A DNA stretch of 40,288 bases. It comes from Pseudomonadota bacterium. GTDB taxonomy: Bacteria > Bdellovibrionota_C > UBA2361 > OMII01. Position numbers and translations under genes: made by a program. Below are positions 23,527 to 34,000 of this stretch, piece after piece; position 1 is the first letter of the stretch, and the number at the start of each line of letters is the position of its first letter. The DNA lies in assembly GCA_026390555.1 (NCBI GenBank), contig JAPLFS010000029.1, positions 1 to 40,288 of the forward strand, read 5' to 3'. Under the pieces are notes generated by a model. It had not been told where the DNA came from and did no database searches. It saw only the letters and a list, made by a program, of their open reading frames with translations.

Positions 23527-24517
23527 ACAGGGTTGCTGCGATAGCGGCCGCCCCGTACAGAGCGGCGTGATCATCCTTAATGATAAATACAGGGGTCGCC
23601 TCGACTCGCTCGCACTGTTTGCCCTTCTTCAAATACCCCTCAAGGAAAGCCCCTTGCATCAGGAATTGAGCGATCTTTGGTGGAATTCCGCCACCTAAGT
23701 ATACGCCACCAGTTGCCAGATAGGTGAGGACCATATTACTGCAGTGCGCTCCAAACATGCTGCAAAATAGGTGCATCGTCTTAACACACAAGTTTGACGA
23801 GCCGTCAGTAGCAAGCTCGGTTATAATAGAGGCTCTCCTAGTAGCGTTCTCAGGGCTCCTCATCTGGTCAGGTTCGGTGCCATGACCAGTATCACGCAGG
23901 AACGAGTATATATTTTCAAGGCCAGGCCCACACAGAACAGACTCTACGCTAACGTGCGAGAACTTTGCCTGTAGGTACTGAAGTAATTTGATCTCTACGT
24001 CGTTGGTTGGCGCAAAGTTGGCGTGCCCCCCTTCAGAGGCCAGCAAAACGCTCCAGCCAGCTTCGCGATGAAGAAGGGAGTGCCCGATACCGGTGCCAGG
24101 CGCAACTACAACACATGAACCAGCTCTATCAACTGAGCCAATACCTTGGTAAACCTGGAGAAGGCTGCTTGGGTCCATCGTAGGAATAGCAGCGGCAGTT
24201 CCAACTAGATCGTTTACTAATCGAACCTTATGTAGTTTGAGGGTAGTCCCGACCTCAGATTGCACCACCTCCCAAGGAAGATTAGTTACCTTAATACGAC
24301 CATTTACTACCGGTCCAGGAAGGCCAAAGCATGCGGCATCTAGTTCTGAAGTTATAGCATCCTGGTGTGTCTCAATAAACTGTTTGAGGATCGACTCAAG
24401 GCTAGAAAAGTCCGTGCTCGCAAATTGCTCAGATAGGATTAGCTCGGACTTGCCGGAACGTCTCTCAAAGAGCCCGATACGAGCCTTGGTTCCACCTATA
24501 TCACCTGCAATAATCAT
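23525..24517 (-). CDS. glk: Glucokinase
   Basis: Glk phosphorylates glucose to glucose-6-phosphate with ATP. The 330-residue protein begins MIIAGDIGGTKARIGLF, the phosphate-1 ATP motif. It continues with CFGLPGPVVNGRIKVTNLPW (sugar-binding region), VRLVNDLVGTA with the catalytic Asp, VVAPGTGIGHSLL, SEGGHANFAPT and the adenosine motif GGVYLGGGIPPKI. ATG at 24517 is chosen because GGGGAG sits 4 bases upstream and the family's N-terminus begins there; an open frame extends to 24565. It diverges from the glycogen-synthase-like gene, consistent with a role in using glucose from stored glucan. Confidence 0.93.
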   Translation of the reverse strand: MIIAGDIGGTKARIGLFERRSGKSELILSEQFASTDFSSLESILKQFIETHQDAITSELDAACFGLPGPVVNGRIKVTNLPWEVVQSEVGTTLKLHKVRLVNDLVGTAAAIPTMDPSSLLQVYQGIGSVDRAGSCVVVAPGTGIGHSLLHREAGWSVLLASEGGHANFAPTNDVEIKLLQYLQAKFSHVSVESVLCGPGLENIYSFLRDTGHGTEPDQMRSPENATRRASIITELATDGSSNLCVKTMHLFCSMFGAHCSNMVLTYLATGGVYLGGGIPPKIAQFLMQGAFLEGYLKKGKQCERVEATPVFIIKDDHAALYGAAAIAATL

Positions 24518-24783
24518 AATCTCCCCACTAGACTGAAAAGCTAGCCACTGATGAGGGCATACCATCCAGAACGGAGTTCTCCAACAGGCAAAATACCTTT
24601 AGGCGATAGAGAAGGGCGCTGCATACGGCGTTTTAAAACGATCCGTGAAGCGCGATAGCCTAAGAAGAGGGCTCAATAGTGCTCTTTGGTGTAGTTAACT
24701 TCGTCCGTAATAACGTGGACTTCCATAGCTGTGATCCGTATAATCCCCAACACTTTTAATAGGCTTACTATATCCGCTCCGCC

Positions 24784-26169
24784 ATGAAGATATTAATGCT
24801 CGGATGGGAATATCCCCCTCATATCGCAGGGGGCTTAGGCACAGCCTGTCAGGGGCTAACTGGAGCGCTCTCAGATCAGGGGATCTCGATACACTTCGTA
24901 GTTCCACAGCTCTTTGGAAGTGAGCGTGCTGATCACATGCTACTGACCGATCAACTGCGTAGGGTAGCAAGCCCCGCAGTGGATAACGGCTATGATTGCT
25001 CTGTGGCTGAGGAAACTAAGCCAAAAGTTGCGACTACCCGTATTCCAGCCTTTCTTAAACCTTACTGGAGCCCGGACCATTTTAAGCAGGCGATTCTAGA
25101 AGCAGGTAGTCAGGTTGAGCTATCGAAGAGGCGCGGGAGCGACAGACATGCCAAGGCCCTTATAGATGGAGAGGTCTACGGTATCGATCTTATTAGCGCG
25201 CTCTACCGTGAGGAGTTCTATCCTGAGATCCCTGCACCAAACGGGGGGCATTATGGTGATGACATCTTCAGTGAGGTTGAGCGATTTACCGCGAACGTTA
25301 TTAGCCGAATCGCGACCGATGAGTTTGATGTTATCCACGCGCACGATTGGATGACATTTCCAGCCGGAGTGGCGCTTGCGCAATTAACTGGCAAGCCCCT
25401 CGTAGTCCATGTGCATAGCCTGGAGCATGATCGTAGTGGCCTGTTTATCAACGAGCAGATTAATCAGATCGAGCGCTTTGGTGCGCAGTCAGCAGACAGG
25501 GTAATCGTTGTTAGCCACTATACCCGACGTTTATTAGAGCGGCACCACTCGATTCCATCACAAAAGATCTCAGTCATACACAACGGCATATATCCGCGCC
25601 AAGCCGTAACCGATTACCGACTTAAAAAAACGTGGCCGCACAACGTAGTGCTCTTTCTCGGGCGAGTCACCTACCAGAAGGGGCCGGACTATTTTATTGA
25701 TGTTGCCTTGCGCGTTATTCCGCATGTGCCTGATGTACTCTTCGTACTTGCGGGTAGTGGGGACATGTTGCCGGAGGTAATGGAGAGGGTAAAACAGCTC
25801 AAGCTTGAGAGTCACTTTCTCTTTCCAGGCTTCATTCAAGGAGAAGAGCTTGAAGAGATATTTTCGGTTGCTGACCTGTACGTGATGCCCTCTGTATCGG
25901 AGCCGTTTGGGCTGACGGCTCTTGAAGCGATCAGCTTTAATGTCCCCGTTATTATCTCAAAACAGTCCGGAGTTGCCGAGGTTATCGATCACGCTTTTAA
26001 GGTGGACTTCTGGGACGTTGATAGGACAGCTGATATGATTATCAACGCACTGCTGCACGAAGAGCTGCGTAATGAGATGGTCAACAGGGCTCGTGAAGAG
26101 GTAAAGAAGTTACACTGGGATGCAGCAGCGCTAAAAACCATAGAAGTATACCAAGACATCGCAAGTTAG
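24784..26169 (+). CDS. Glycogen-synthase-like glycosyltransferase (GT4/GT5)
   Basis: A 461-residue GT-B glycosyltransferase. The N-terminal domain begins MKILMLGWEYPPHIAGGLGT, the nucleotide-sugar loop of glycogen/starch synthases, and contains DVIHAHDWMTFPAG. The C-terminal domain has FLGRVTYQKGPDYFIDVALR and the E-x7-E catalytic motif in SEPFGLTALEAI. It most likely elongates an alpha-1,4-glucan from ADP- or UDP-glucose. The GH57 gene follows 25 bases later on the same strand, so the two appear cotranscribed. A GT4 acting on another glycoside is the alternative. Confidence 0.83.
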   Translation: MKILMLGWEYPPHIAGGLGTACQGLTGALSDQGISIHFVVPQLFGSERADHMLLTDQLRRVASPAVDNGYDCSVAEETKPKVATTRIPAFLKPYWSPDHFKQAILEAGSQVELSKRRGSDRHAKALIDGEVYGIDLISALYREEFYPEIPAPNGGHYGDDIFSEVERFTANVISRIATDEFDVIHAHDWMTFPAGVALAQLTGKPLVVHVHSLEHDRSGLFINEQINQIERFGAQSADRVIVVSHYTRRLLERHHSIPSQKISVIHNGIYPRQAVTDYRLKKTWPHNVVLFLGRVTYQKGPDYFIDVALRVIPHVPDVLFVLAGSGDMLPEVMERVKQLKLESHFLFPGFIQGEELEEIFSVADLYVMPSVSEPFGLTALEAISFNVPVIISKQSGVAEVIDHAFKVDFWDVDRTADMIINALLHEELRNEMVNRAREEVKKLHWDAAALKTIEVYQDIAS

Positions 26170-26194
26170 TTGTTCCGATAGGCCATGGAGATTG

Positions 26195-27370
26195 ATGCCA
26201 GCCCTCTGTTTTTATTTTCAAGTCCACCAGCCATACCGACTCAGGCGCTACTCATACTTTGATATCGGAGTTTCTGATTCATACTTTGATGATGCATTAA
26301 ACGCTCTAATGATGAAACGGGTGGCAGAGCGCTGCTATCTTCCAGCCAATCGTACGTTGCTAAAACTTATTAAAGAGCACGGCGTAAAATTCAAGGTATC
26401 GTTCTCAATCACCGGCGTCACGATTGAGCAGATGAAGCTGCATGCCCCAGAAGCCCTCGCCTCGTTCAAGGAGTTGGCAGCGACCGGATGTGTAGAGTTC
26501 CTTGGTGAGACCTATTATCACTCCTTGGCAGCACTTTATTCACCGGAGGAGTTTCGCGCCCAGGTGCTCGAACATTCTGCCCTAATAGAGCAGGAGTTCG
26601 GAACCCGTCCTAAGGTCTTTAGAAATACGGAGTTGATCTATAGTGATGCGATCGGAGCAGCCGTTTCAGAGCTTGGATTTCAGGGGGTTTTGGCGGAGGG
26701 GGTAGATGAGATCCTTGGCTGGAGGTCCTGCAACTCGCTCTTTAGAGTACAGGGACGTTCTACAGCTCTATTGTTAAAAAATTATCCTCTATCAGATGAG
26801 ATAGCGTTCAGGTTTAGCTGCTCAAGTGTAGATGGCACCACCCTTACGGCACAAAACTTTGCACAACGTATTCACAAGCTACCTGATGATACTGAGATGG
26901 TTGGACTATTTTTAGATTATGAGACATTCGGCGAACATCATCACGTGGAGTCCGGCATCTTTTCATTTCTTGAGGAGTTGCCAGAGGCTGTACTTGCAGA
27001 GCCAGGTTGGAGCTTTGCTACCTTATCGGAGGTTGCGGCGCGATCGGAAATAGGCACAGAGTTATCATTTCCCCGCACTACTTCCTGGGCAGATACGGCG
27101 CGCGATACGAGCGCTTGGTGTGGCAATCAGATGCAGAGCAGCGCCCTTGAAAAGATCTATGCAAGCAGCCTTGCAAGCGACAGGGAGGCGTGGCGTAAAC
27201 TTCAGACCTCAGATCACCTCTATTATATGTGCACCAAAGGTGGGCCAGATGGGCAGGTGCACTCCTATTTTAGCCCATTCGAGAGCCCCTACGAGGCCTT
27301 TATCGCATACATGAATGTGCTGCGTGATCTCGTTGCTAGATCTAAGCCGGTACTTTCGAAGCTTGCGTAG
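26195..27370 (+). CDS. Glycoside hydrolase family 57 (alpha-amylase / 4-alpha-glucanotransferase type)
   Basis: GH57 enzymes act on alpha-glucans by a retaining mechanism. In this 391-residue protein motif 1 is HQPYR (11-15), the nucleophile motif is FRNTELIYSD (Glu146) and the acid/base motif FLDYETFGEH (Asp241). ATG at 26195 is chosen, with GGAG four bases upstream; a TTG three bases earlier is in frame but too close to the GGAG. It follows the synthase-like gene and converges on the GH63-like gene with a 29-base overlap of coding ends. The activity may be debranching, hydrolysis or chain transfer. Confidence 0.9.
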   Translation: MPALCFYFQVHQPYRLRRYSYFDIGVSDSYFDDALNALMMKRVAERCYLPANRTLLKLIKEHGVKFKVSFSITGVTIEQMKLHAPEALASFKELAATGCVEFLGETYYHSLAALYSPEEFRAQVLEHSALIEQEFGTRPKVFRNTELIYSDAIGAAVSELGFQGVLAEGVDEILGWRSCNSLFRVQGRSTALLLKNYPLSDEIAFRFSCSSVDGTTLTAQNFAQRIHKLPDDTEMVGLFLDYETFGEHHHVESGIFSFLEELPEAVLAEPGWSFATLSEVAARSEIGTELSFPRTTSWADTARDTSAWCGNQMQSSALEKIYASSLASDREAWRKLQTSDHLYYMCTKGGPDGQVHSYFSPFESPYEAFIAYMNVLRDLVARSKPVLSKLA

Positions 27371-30095
27371 CAGAATCTGACAAGTCACTTTGCTGCGAAT
27401 TAGCAGCCAGTCTTTCGACACATAATGATACGAGCGATGTCCAGCCGGTTTGATGACTTGCTCCAATTCCTCGACCGTTATCGCCGTGAAAGTGCTCGTA
27501 GAATAGGATCAGATCTTTCCAGAGCGGGTCATTGGCGTAACGTAGATCTGCGCCGTGGCAGGGGCGCTTGCCCTGCTGATCTGGGATAAAGATAGAGCTC
27601 AGGCGTCGTGAGAGTTCATCGGCTACCTGCTTGAGGTTCATAAAGACCCCCGAGCCTGTTGGACACTCAACCCGGAAGCTGTCGCCGTAGAATTGGTGAT
27701 ACCGATCGAGTGACTCAATCAGGAGCGCATTGATCGGAAACCAGATCGGCCCGCGCCAATTTGAATTGCCCCCGAAGAAGTCGGTGTTCGAATCTCCCGG
27801 GCAGTAGTCGATCCCGTAGTCTTTATTCTCTAGGGTCAGCCTATAAGGGAACTCGGCATGGATCTTAGAGAGTGAGCGCATGCCGTGAGGAGAGAGAAAC
27901 TCCTTCTCGTCTAGGATGTACTTGAGCATTCTAGAGAGGCGCTCGGCTGAGGGGACAGCAAGGAGCCTAACACTACCAGGTGCACGCACCCCGTTCTCTC
28001 CGATAACAAGTTTCGCAGAGTGATCGGTATAGGCGATCTGTTTGGCAAGGTCTGGATGGTTTGCAACAAACCATTCAAGCCGCTTCTTAAAGCCGGGAAG
28101 ACGATCGATCGTCTTGTTATCTAGAACCTCGACCGCAAATAGTGGGATAACTCCTACCAGTGAGCGCACGCGCAGAGGGATATTTGTATTATCTAATTCA
28201 AGCTGGTCGTAGTAGAAACCATCAAGTTGATCCCAGAGTCCTGTTCCTCCGAAATGATTAATTGCCGACGAGATTGAGATAAAGTGTTCAAAGAACTTTG
28301 AAGCCAGATCTTCGTATTCGTCATTCTCTACGGCTAGTTCAAGCGCCATTGCAAGCATCGTCCCGCAGTAAAACGCCATCCATGCGGTAGCGTCCGCTTG
28401 CTGCAGTGAGCCCCCCTTTGGTAACGGTGCACTGCGATCAAATACCCCAATATTATCAAGCCCAAGGAATCCCCCTGTAAAGAGGTTCTTGCCGCGTGTA
28501 TCTTTTCGGTTCACCCACCAGGTAAAATTAAGTAACAGCTTAGAGAATACGCGTTTGAGAAAATTATGGTCGCCTTTACCATCCTGCTTTGTCATCTGAT
28601 ATACACGCCAACATGCCCAGGCGTGTACCGGAGGGTTTACGTTAGAGAATTCAAATTCATAGGCTGGGATCTGCCCGTTTGGATGCATGTACCACTCCCG
28701 AAGCATTAGCAGGAGCTGATTTTTGGCAAAGGATGGATCAACCCGTGCGAAGGCTACCATATGGAAAGCGAGATCCCATGCCGCATACCATGGGTACTCC
28801 CACTTATCAGGGACTGAGATAACGTCTCTGTTATAGAGGTGCTCCCACTCATTATTGCGCGCCTTGCGACGGTGTACAGAGGGGGTTGGCTGTGTTGGGT
28901 CGCCCTCAAGCCATTCCTTTACCGAGTAGTAGTAGAACTGCTTGGTCCACAGCAATCCGCTGTACGATTGGGTTAGTATCTCGCGCTCATCTTTGCTGGC
29001 GGTCTCGGGGACTATCTCGTTATAGAACTCACGACACTCCTCTTGGCGTGCTTCAAAGATCTTGTCGAAGTCTTTTGTAAAGCGCTCTTTGTGAGGGGTA
29101 AGTGAAGACTTTATACGAAACTTGAGTTCAATAGATCCCTTGGCTGGAACCACGGTCTTGTACAACAACGCGGCCTTGGTGCCTGAATTGGTAGGATTGA
29201 TAGCATGCGTCTCCCCTTGGATGACATAGCGATGGAAGGCATCTTTTACGTACGAAGAGGCGTTTTCTCCACCAAATAGCCGCCACTTATTTGTTTCGTT
29301 CTCAGTAAAGAGTGGGGTCGGACAGACAGCAGTATTGTTTGGATCAGGGAGAAATACGAATGGATCAAGTTGCGGATGCACCAGCAAAAACTTGTCATTA
29401 TCAATCAATGATACGCGTGGCTTAATCGTATATCCCTCGCCGGAGCGTCCCCAACTCCAGGTATTACGGAACCATATGGTTGGCAGGAAGTGCAGTGGTG
29501 CAACCTTATCGGAGCGATTATGGGCCGTAACTTTTACCAAGATATCGTTGGGGCCAGCTTTGGCATATTCTATGAACAGATCAAAGTACTCGTTATTATC
29601 AAATATGCCCGTATCCATTAATTCGAACTCTGGCTCGCTTCGTCCTTGGCGCTGATTCTCATCTACAAGTTGGGCATATGGAAATTCACGTTGTGGGTAC
29701 TTATAGAGTGCGCGCATGTACGAGTGTGTTGGCGTTGAGTCGAGGTAGTAGTAGCACTCCTTTACATCTTCACCGTGATTGCCCTCCGCACCACTGAGTC
29801 CAAATAGACGCTCCTTTAATATCGAATCTTTACCGTTCCAGAGAGCAGGGGCGAAGCAGATCCGGCACTGCCGATCTGAGATGCCTAGTAGCCCATCCTC
29901 TCCCCAACGATAGGTACGGCTACGCGCCTGATCGTGTGTAAAGTACGACCAGACCGAACCATGCGCAGAATAATCTTCGCGTACGGTTCCCCATTGCCTC
30001 TCAGAGAGGTAGGGACCCCAGCGCTTCCAGTTCTTGGTGCGCCGGTCATCCTCTTGCATTCGTTTCTGTTCAGCGCTGAGTGGTGTTTTTGGCAT
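27342..30095 (-). CDS. GH63-like (MGH1-type) glucosidase, 917 residues
   Basis: A large (alpha/alpha)6-barrel glycoside hydrolase related to family 63 glucosidases. Conserved stretches include NWKRWGPYLSERQWGTVRED near the N-terminus, HGEDVKECYYYLDSTPTHSY, WAAWDLAFHMVAFARVDP and, near the C-terminus, NSNWRGPIWFPINALLIESL and ASHQTGWTSLV. Upstream Met codons at 30152 and 30143 are in frame, but a TATAAT hexamer lies just before 30152 and relatives begin near MPKTPLSAEQ, so 30095 is preferred; neither start has a strong ribosome site. The substrate is probably an alpha-glucoside or glucosylglycerate-type compound. The context suggests glucan turnover together with glk and GH57. Confidence 0.85.
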   Translation of the reverse strand: MPKTPLSAEQKRMQEDDRRTKNWKRWGPYLSERQWGTVREDYSAHGSVWSYFTHDQARSRTYRWGEDGLLGISDRQCRICFAPALWNGKDSILKERLFGLSGAEGNHGEDVKECYYYLDSTPTHSYMRALYKYPQREFPYAQLVDENQRQGRSEPEFELMDTGIFDNNEYFDLFIEYAKAGPNDILVKVTAHNRSDKVAPLHFLPTIWFRNTWSWGRSGEGYTIKPRVSLIDNDKFLLVHPQLDPFVFLPDPNNTAVCPTPLFTENETNKWRLFGGENASSYVKDAFHRYVIQGETHAINPTNSGTKAALLYKTVVPAKGSIELKFRIKSSLTPHKERFTKDFDKIFEARQEECREFYNEIVPETASKDEREILTQSYSGLLWTKQFYYYSVKEWLEGDPTQPTPSVHRRKARNNEWEHLYNRDVISVPDKWEYPWYAAWDLAFHMVAFARVDPSFAKNQLLLMLREWYMHPNGQIPAYEFEFSNVNPPVHAWACWRVYQMTKQDGKGDHNFLKRVFSKLLLNFTWWVNRKDTRGKNLFTGGFLGLDNIGVFDRSAPLPKGGSLQQADATAWMAFYCGTMLAMALELAVENDEYEDLASKFFEHFISISSAINHFGGTGLWDQLDGFYYDQLELDNTNIPLRVRSLVGVIPLFAVEVLDNKTIDRLPGFKKRLEWFVANHPDLAKQIAYTDHSAKLVIGENGVRAPGSVRLLAVPSAERLSRMLKYILDEKEFLSPHGMRSLSKIHAEFPYRLTLENKDYGIDYCPGDSNTDFFGGNSNWRGPIWFPINALLIESLDRYHQFYGDSFRVECPTGSGVFMNLKQVADELSRRLSSIFIPDQQGKRPCHGADLRYANDPLWKDLILFYEHFHGDNGRGIGASHQTGWTSLVSLCVERLAANSQQSDLSDSATQASKVPA

Positions 30096-30309
30096 CGGTA
30101 TAAAAGTTAGATGATGGGGAGCAGTAGGGCGCACCCCTCTCATATATCGCATGATTATAAGCTATCACACTGATATTACAGGAGGTTTTCTTTTTTGCCA
30201 AGACAGAAACGATCTCCTTAGGCCTCAAAAGATGTTTAAAATGCAACGTTTGAGAGAGATACCCCCATAACAGGGTAGTTATTCAGCAAGAGATATATAT
30301 AGGTTTAGT

Positions 30310-30732
30310 ATGTCTAGAATATTTTTGTCGCTAGTTGCCATAGTGTCTATCCTTACCTCGGGGTGTAGTGCGCAGTCCGACTCCATAACAAGGGATGGCC
30401 TTGTTGGTGCAGTTGCAGGGGCGGGAACCGGTGCAATAGTCGGATCGGTTATCGCCAACGGCGACGTCGCAGCTAGTGCCTTACTTGGCACAGCGATCGG
30501 AATCCCTGTAGGTATCGCACTTGGCGCGATTATCTACAATAACAGTCAAGGTGGCGTTCGCGAACGTAAGGTTGCGCAGATTAATAAAAACAACGCAGAG
30601 CTATTTGCTCGTCAACGTGAGCTAGACTCGCTCCGTGAAAAGATCAGAAACGACGGACCAACTGGTAATCCATCGGAGCAGTTGCGGGAATATCAATATA
30701 ACGGAGATACCTTAGGTAATTACTATCGATAG
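30310..30732 (+). CDS. Glycine-zipper lipoprotein or membrane protein
   Basis: A 140-residue protein with a signal peptide ending in LTSGCS, a near-lipobox whose Cys19 would be lipidated (the -3 residue is Thr rather than Leu). Two glycine-zipper helices follow (GLVGAVAGAGTGAIVGSVIA and ALLGTAIGIPVGIALGAII), the pattern of Gly-zipper outer-membrane or inner-membrane-associated proteins. The C-terminal half is charged and helical (NKNNAELFARQRELDSLREK). AGG lies 7 bases before the ATG. The gene stands alone. The gap after it (30733-31016) contains only a weak CCCCT/AGGGG hairpin at 30793-30815 and no gene. Confidence 0.7.
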   Translation: MSRIFLSLVAIVSILTSGCSAQSDSITRDGLVGAVAGAGTGAIVGSVIANGDVAASALLGTAIGIPVGIALGAIIYNNSQGGVRERKVAQINKNNAELFARQRELDSLREKIRNDGPTGNPSEQLREYQYNGDTLGNYYR

Positions 30733-31016
30733 TGTTCTGCTACCGTAGTGCGTGCATGAGTAAAGCCCTCCCATTGACCTCGTAATAAAGCACCCCTCAA
30801 GATTGATTCTAGGGGCTCTGTTACATTTGAGATAACTCCCGGTAGAGCTCGGCCTACCATGCCATTTTTATATGCTACGAAAGATTGATATTACGCCATA
30901 ACATTTTGGACTTAATGCGCTTTTGCCGCATATTATAGTAAGTGCGAAAAGCAGGTGTCAGATCTACTGGCACAGCATTATCTCTCAGTTGCCATGTGAT
31001 TTAAGTGATAGCTAAT

Positions 31017-34000
31017 ATGCCTGAGATCGCGCCAATACCAACCACAGCACCCAAGCATGCACAGGTTGCAGGTGCGGCAGAGCTGCCCCACATCCAAGCG
31101 CTAAAACCAGTTTCGAAAGAGGTTATTGCTATTATTGCCGTGCTGCGTGATCAGATTCTGCAGCAGGAGGCAGGACTGCGGGCATTTCGATCCGAGTTTA
31201 GAGAGCTATTGAAACCGCTTGCTGTGGTTTCTTCATGTGATGTCGTATGCCCTACATCAACTCAGGAGCTTCTCAGTGCAATACGCGCTACTAAACGGAC
31301 CATAGAAGACTCCTCCGCACAGGCTTCCTTCGGACTTCAGGTTATGCAGGATAGCCTCGTTACGATTAAGGAATACTTGGATAGATACCGAGCCAATCCG
31401 CCTGAACTTACAGAGCAAACCAAAGCCATCTTTCTACAGGAGCGGGAGCTGCGCTCTACTGTGACACTGCTCGATCACTCATATACACAACTTAATATTT
31501 TAAGAGCGCAGTATGAGCCTATGTTGCTTAAGGAGAAGGGGTTTTCCTCAAGAGAGGAGCTGATGGAGGAGGTTTGGGGCGCTGAAATGCAACTACTTGC
31601 GATCAGTTCGCGCTGGTTTAGTGCCATCAGATTTAGAGAAGAGCTGAAAGAAGCCGCAGATCACTTTGCTACCCTGAGCAGCATCAAGGAACAGAGTCAG
31701 AGCTTTAATTGGCAGCAGAGCTATTTTACTGATCCATACTCCTACCATATCAGCGAGAAGCGATATGATCTGATTACATCATTATCGGAGTGGCTCAGTA
31801 GTATAGATGCAGAGTGCCGAGCGGCTAGGATCTTCTATGGATCTAAAGCCGCGGATGGTATTTTACTCGCCTCTGGTATATTGGAAGGTGTAGCAACAGA
31901 GGCACGCGCGCTACTTCGAGCTAAGCTTGCGAGTGAAATATTAGACCCGAAAGTAGTGCTTGACCTTGAGAAGAGAGCTGAGCCCCTGATTATAAGCATG
32001 TTGCGCAAGGGTGATGCTAGTGCACTCTCTACATCTCTGGAGGCCCCATGTGAGGGCACACCAGTTCAATTTTACTATGCCCTTCAGCAGGTGATAGATC
32101 TCTATTCATATGAAAAAGTGCAGGAGATGCTTTCACTCTGTCTGATGAACGCTCAATTTGCGGGAGATTATTTTGATCTATCTTACGCGGAGTTGTTTGG
32201 AAGTCAGCGGCCATTGATCGAACAGTGTCATATCTCTACCTGGCGAGCTGTGCAACAAACCCTGATTGAGGTCGGGGCGCTCTCTGCTTTAGAGGTAGGC
32301 CGTTTTGATAAACTTCTTGAGCAGGAGGTTCTTTCTGCCCTTATGCGCACCAGTCCACGAACGGCAGAGGCTGCTATGTTCGCTAAAAAAGCATTAGCAT
32401 TTTCCTCAGAGAAAGCGCTGGTTATGAATTTGCTAAGTGCGTTCAGCAATGCATCGTATTACCTTGTGAATCATGGTAGTGGTTTCTTTGCCTCGCCACT
32501 TGGGGCCTATATTGCAGATCTTTCACCAGAGACCATCAAGGGCCTAGACAGTTGTAATGTTCCTGGATTGAAGGATGCGCTTGAAATTATCTGCGAACAT
32601 AGACAAATCTTCTGGCGACCTCTTTCTCAGAGCCATGGGAGTAATGGATCTTACGAGGCAAATCCTGTTCAAGCAGAGCTGTTCAAGAGTCTTGATAAAA
32701 TGGCGCTCTGGTTGCTTGAAGGGGGGCAGGAACAGCAGATCTTCGCGATTGGCAGCATACAAGCGCTATTCCAAAGTCGCGAGTTATTATCGAAGGCAGA
32801 CCTCACAACATATAGAGCGATTGAGCAATGCCTTCAGGGTGACTTCTCTGCGGAGGTTAAGACAAGGGTGTGCCAGTTTATATATGAGCATCTAAGGCGC
32901 GTTAATAGCGAGGTGGGACTTGCACAGATTCTCCTTATGCATACGGTGCGGCAATCTGCTGTGGAATGCGATATGGCAGCTCAGGGGCTTCCATACTTTG
33001 CCCGAGATCGTAACGATTTTGGAGATGTTTTATTTTATGCGCTCAAGCATAATCACGATGCGCCAGGAGTAAAGCAGGCGCTTAGTCAATTAACAGGGAT
33101 TTCCGAGCCGGAGTTACTGTCCGCTTGGAGCATGCTGCGCTATACTGTTGAGCTTTATAATGGCGTTGATCTTGCGCCATCCAATACAGATGGGAAGTTT
33201 ATTAATGGATATCTGCGCGCCTGTACGATCGAAGGTGGACGTGAGCTGCTTGAAAAATTCAAGGGGTATGGATATATATTTCGCCCCCAAGACGTCGAGC
33301 TATTCGCAAGCATCAAAGATAATGCCGAGGTCTATGAACAGCAGATAAAGACGATTAGGGAGTGGGCACCACACTTCTCATATCAGCCTTACCTTAGAGA
33401 TTCGGCATATCCACAAAACCCTTCGCCGTATGACGTTCTATACGGGCAATCGTTTGGATGGACCACTCAAAACCTGCGAAATCTGCAGTGTCTTTACAAG
33501 CAACACAATAAAACATTACCCAGGGCGGCTAGTAATTCGTTTCTTAATAACTTGGGTGGGCTCAGAGAGCAGGCAAGCTCCGATTCTGAGTTAGCTGTCG
33601 GTAGGGAGAACCTCCTGCGTCTGCTGCCCTCCATAGGTCATACATCGAGAGATACCACAGTTTTGAATGCGTTAGCGGATCTAATGAATATCTGCGATCC
33701 CACGGCCCAATACAACGAAGCGGCGCAAATATTATTTGAATGTGCGGCGCGAGTTGGAGTTGATGGAAGTATGGTGGCATCTCGAGCCTGTTTTAAGCCA
33801 GAGTGTATTAGGAGTATCGATGATCTTAAGCAAATAGCAGCGCAGATTGAACGCCTATACATGGATGGGTTTGGCGACAATAACATGTGGAAGATTACAA
33901 GAGCATTACTCTCCACTAGCTGTTGTGAGTCGTTACAAACAGGCCAGGCTTTGAGCATGATCAGGAATTTCTTCAGGGAGTTTGGCCCGTACGAGACCCC

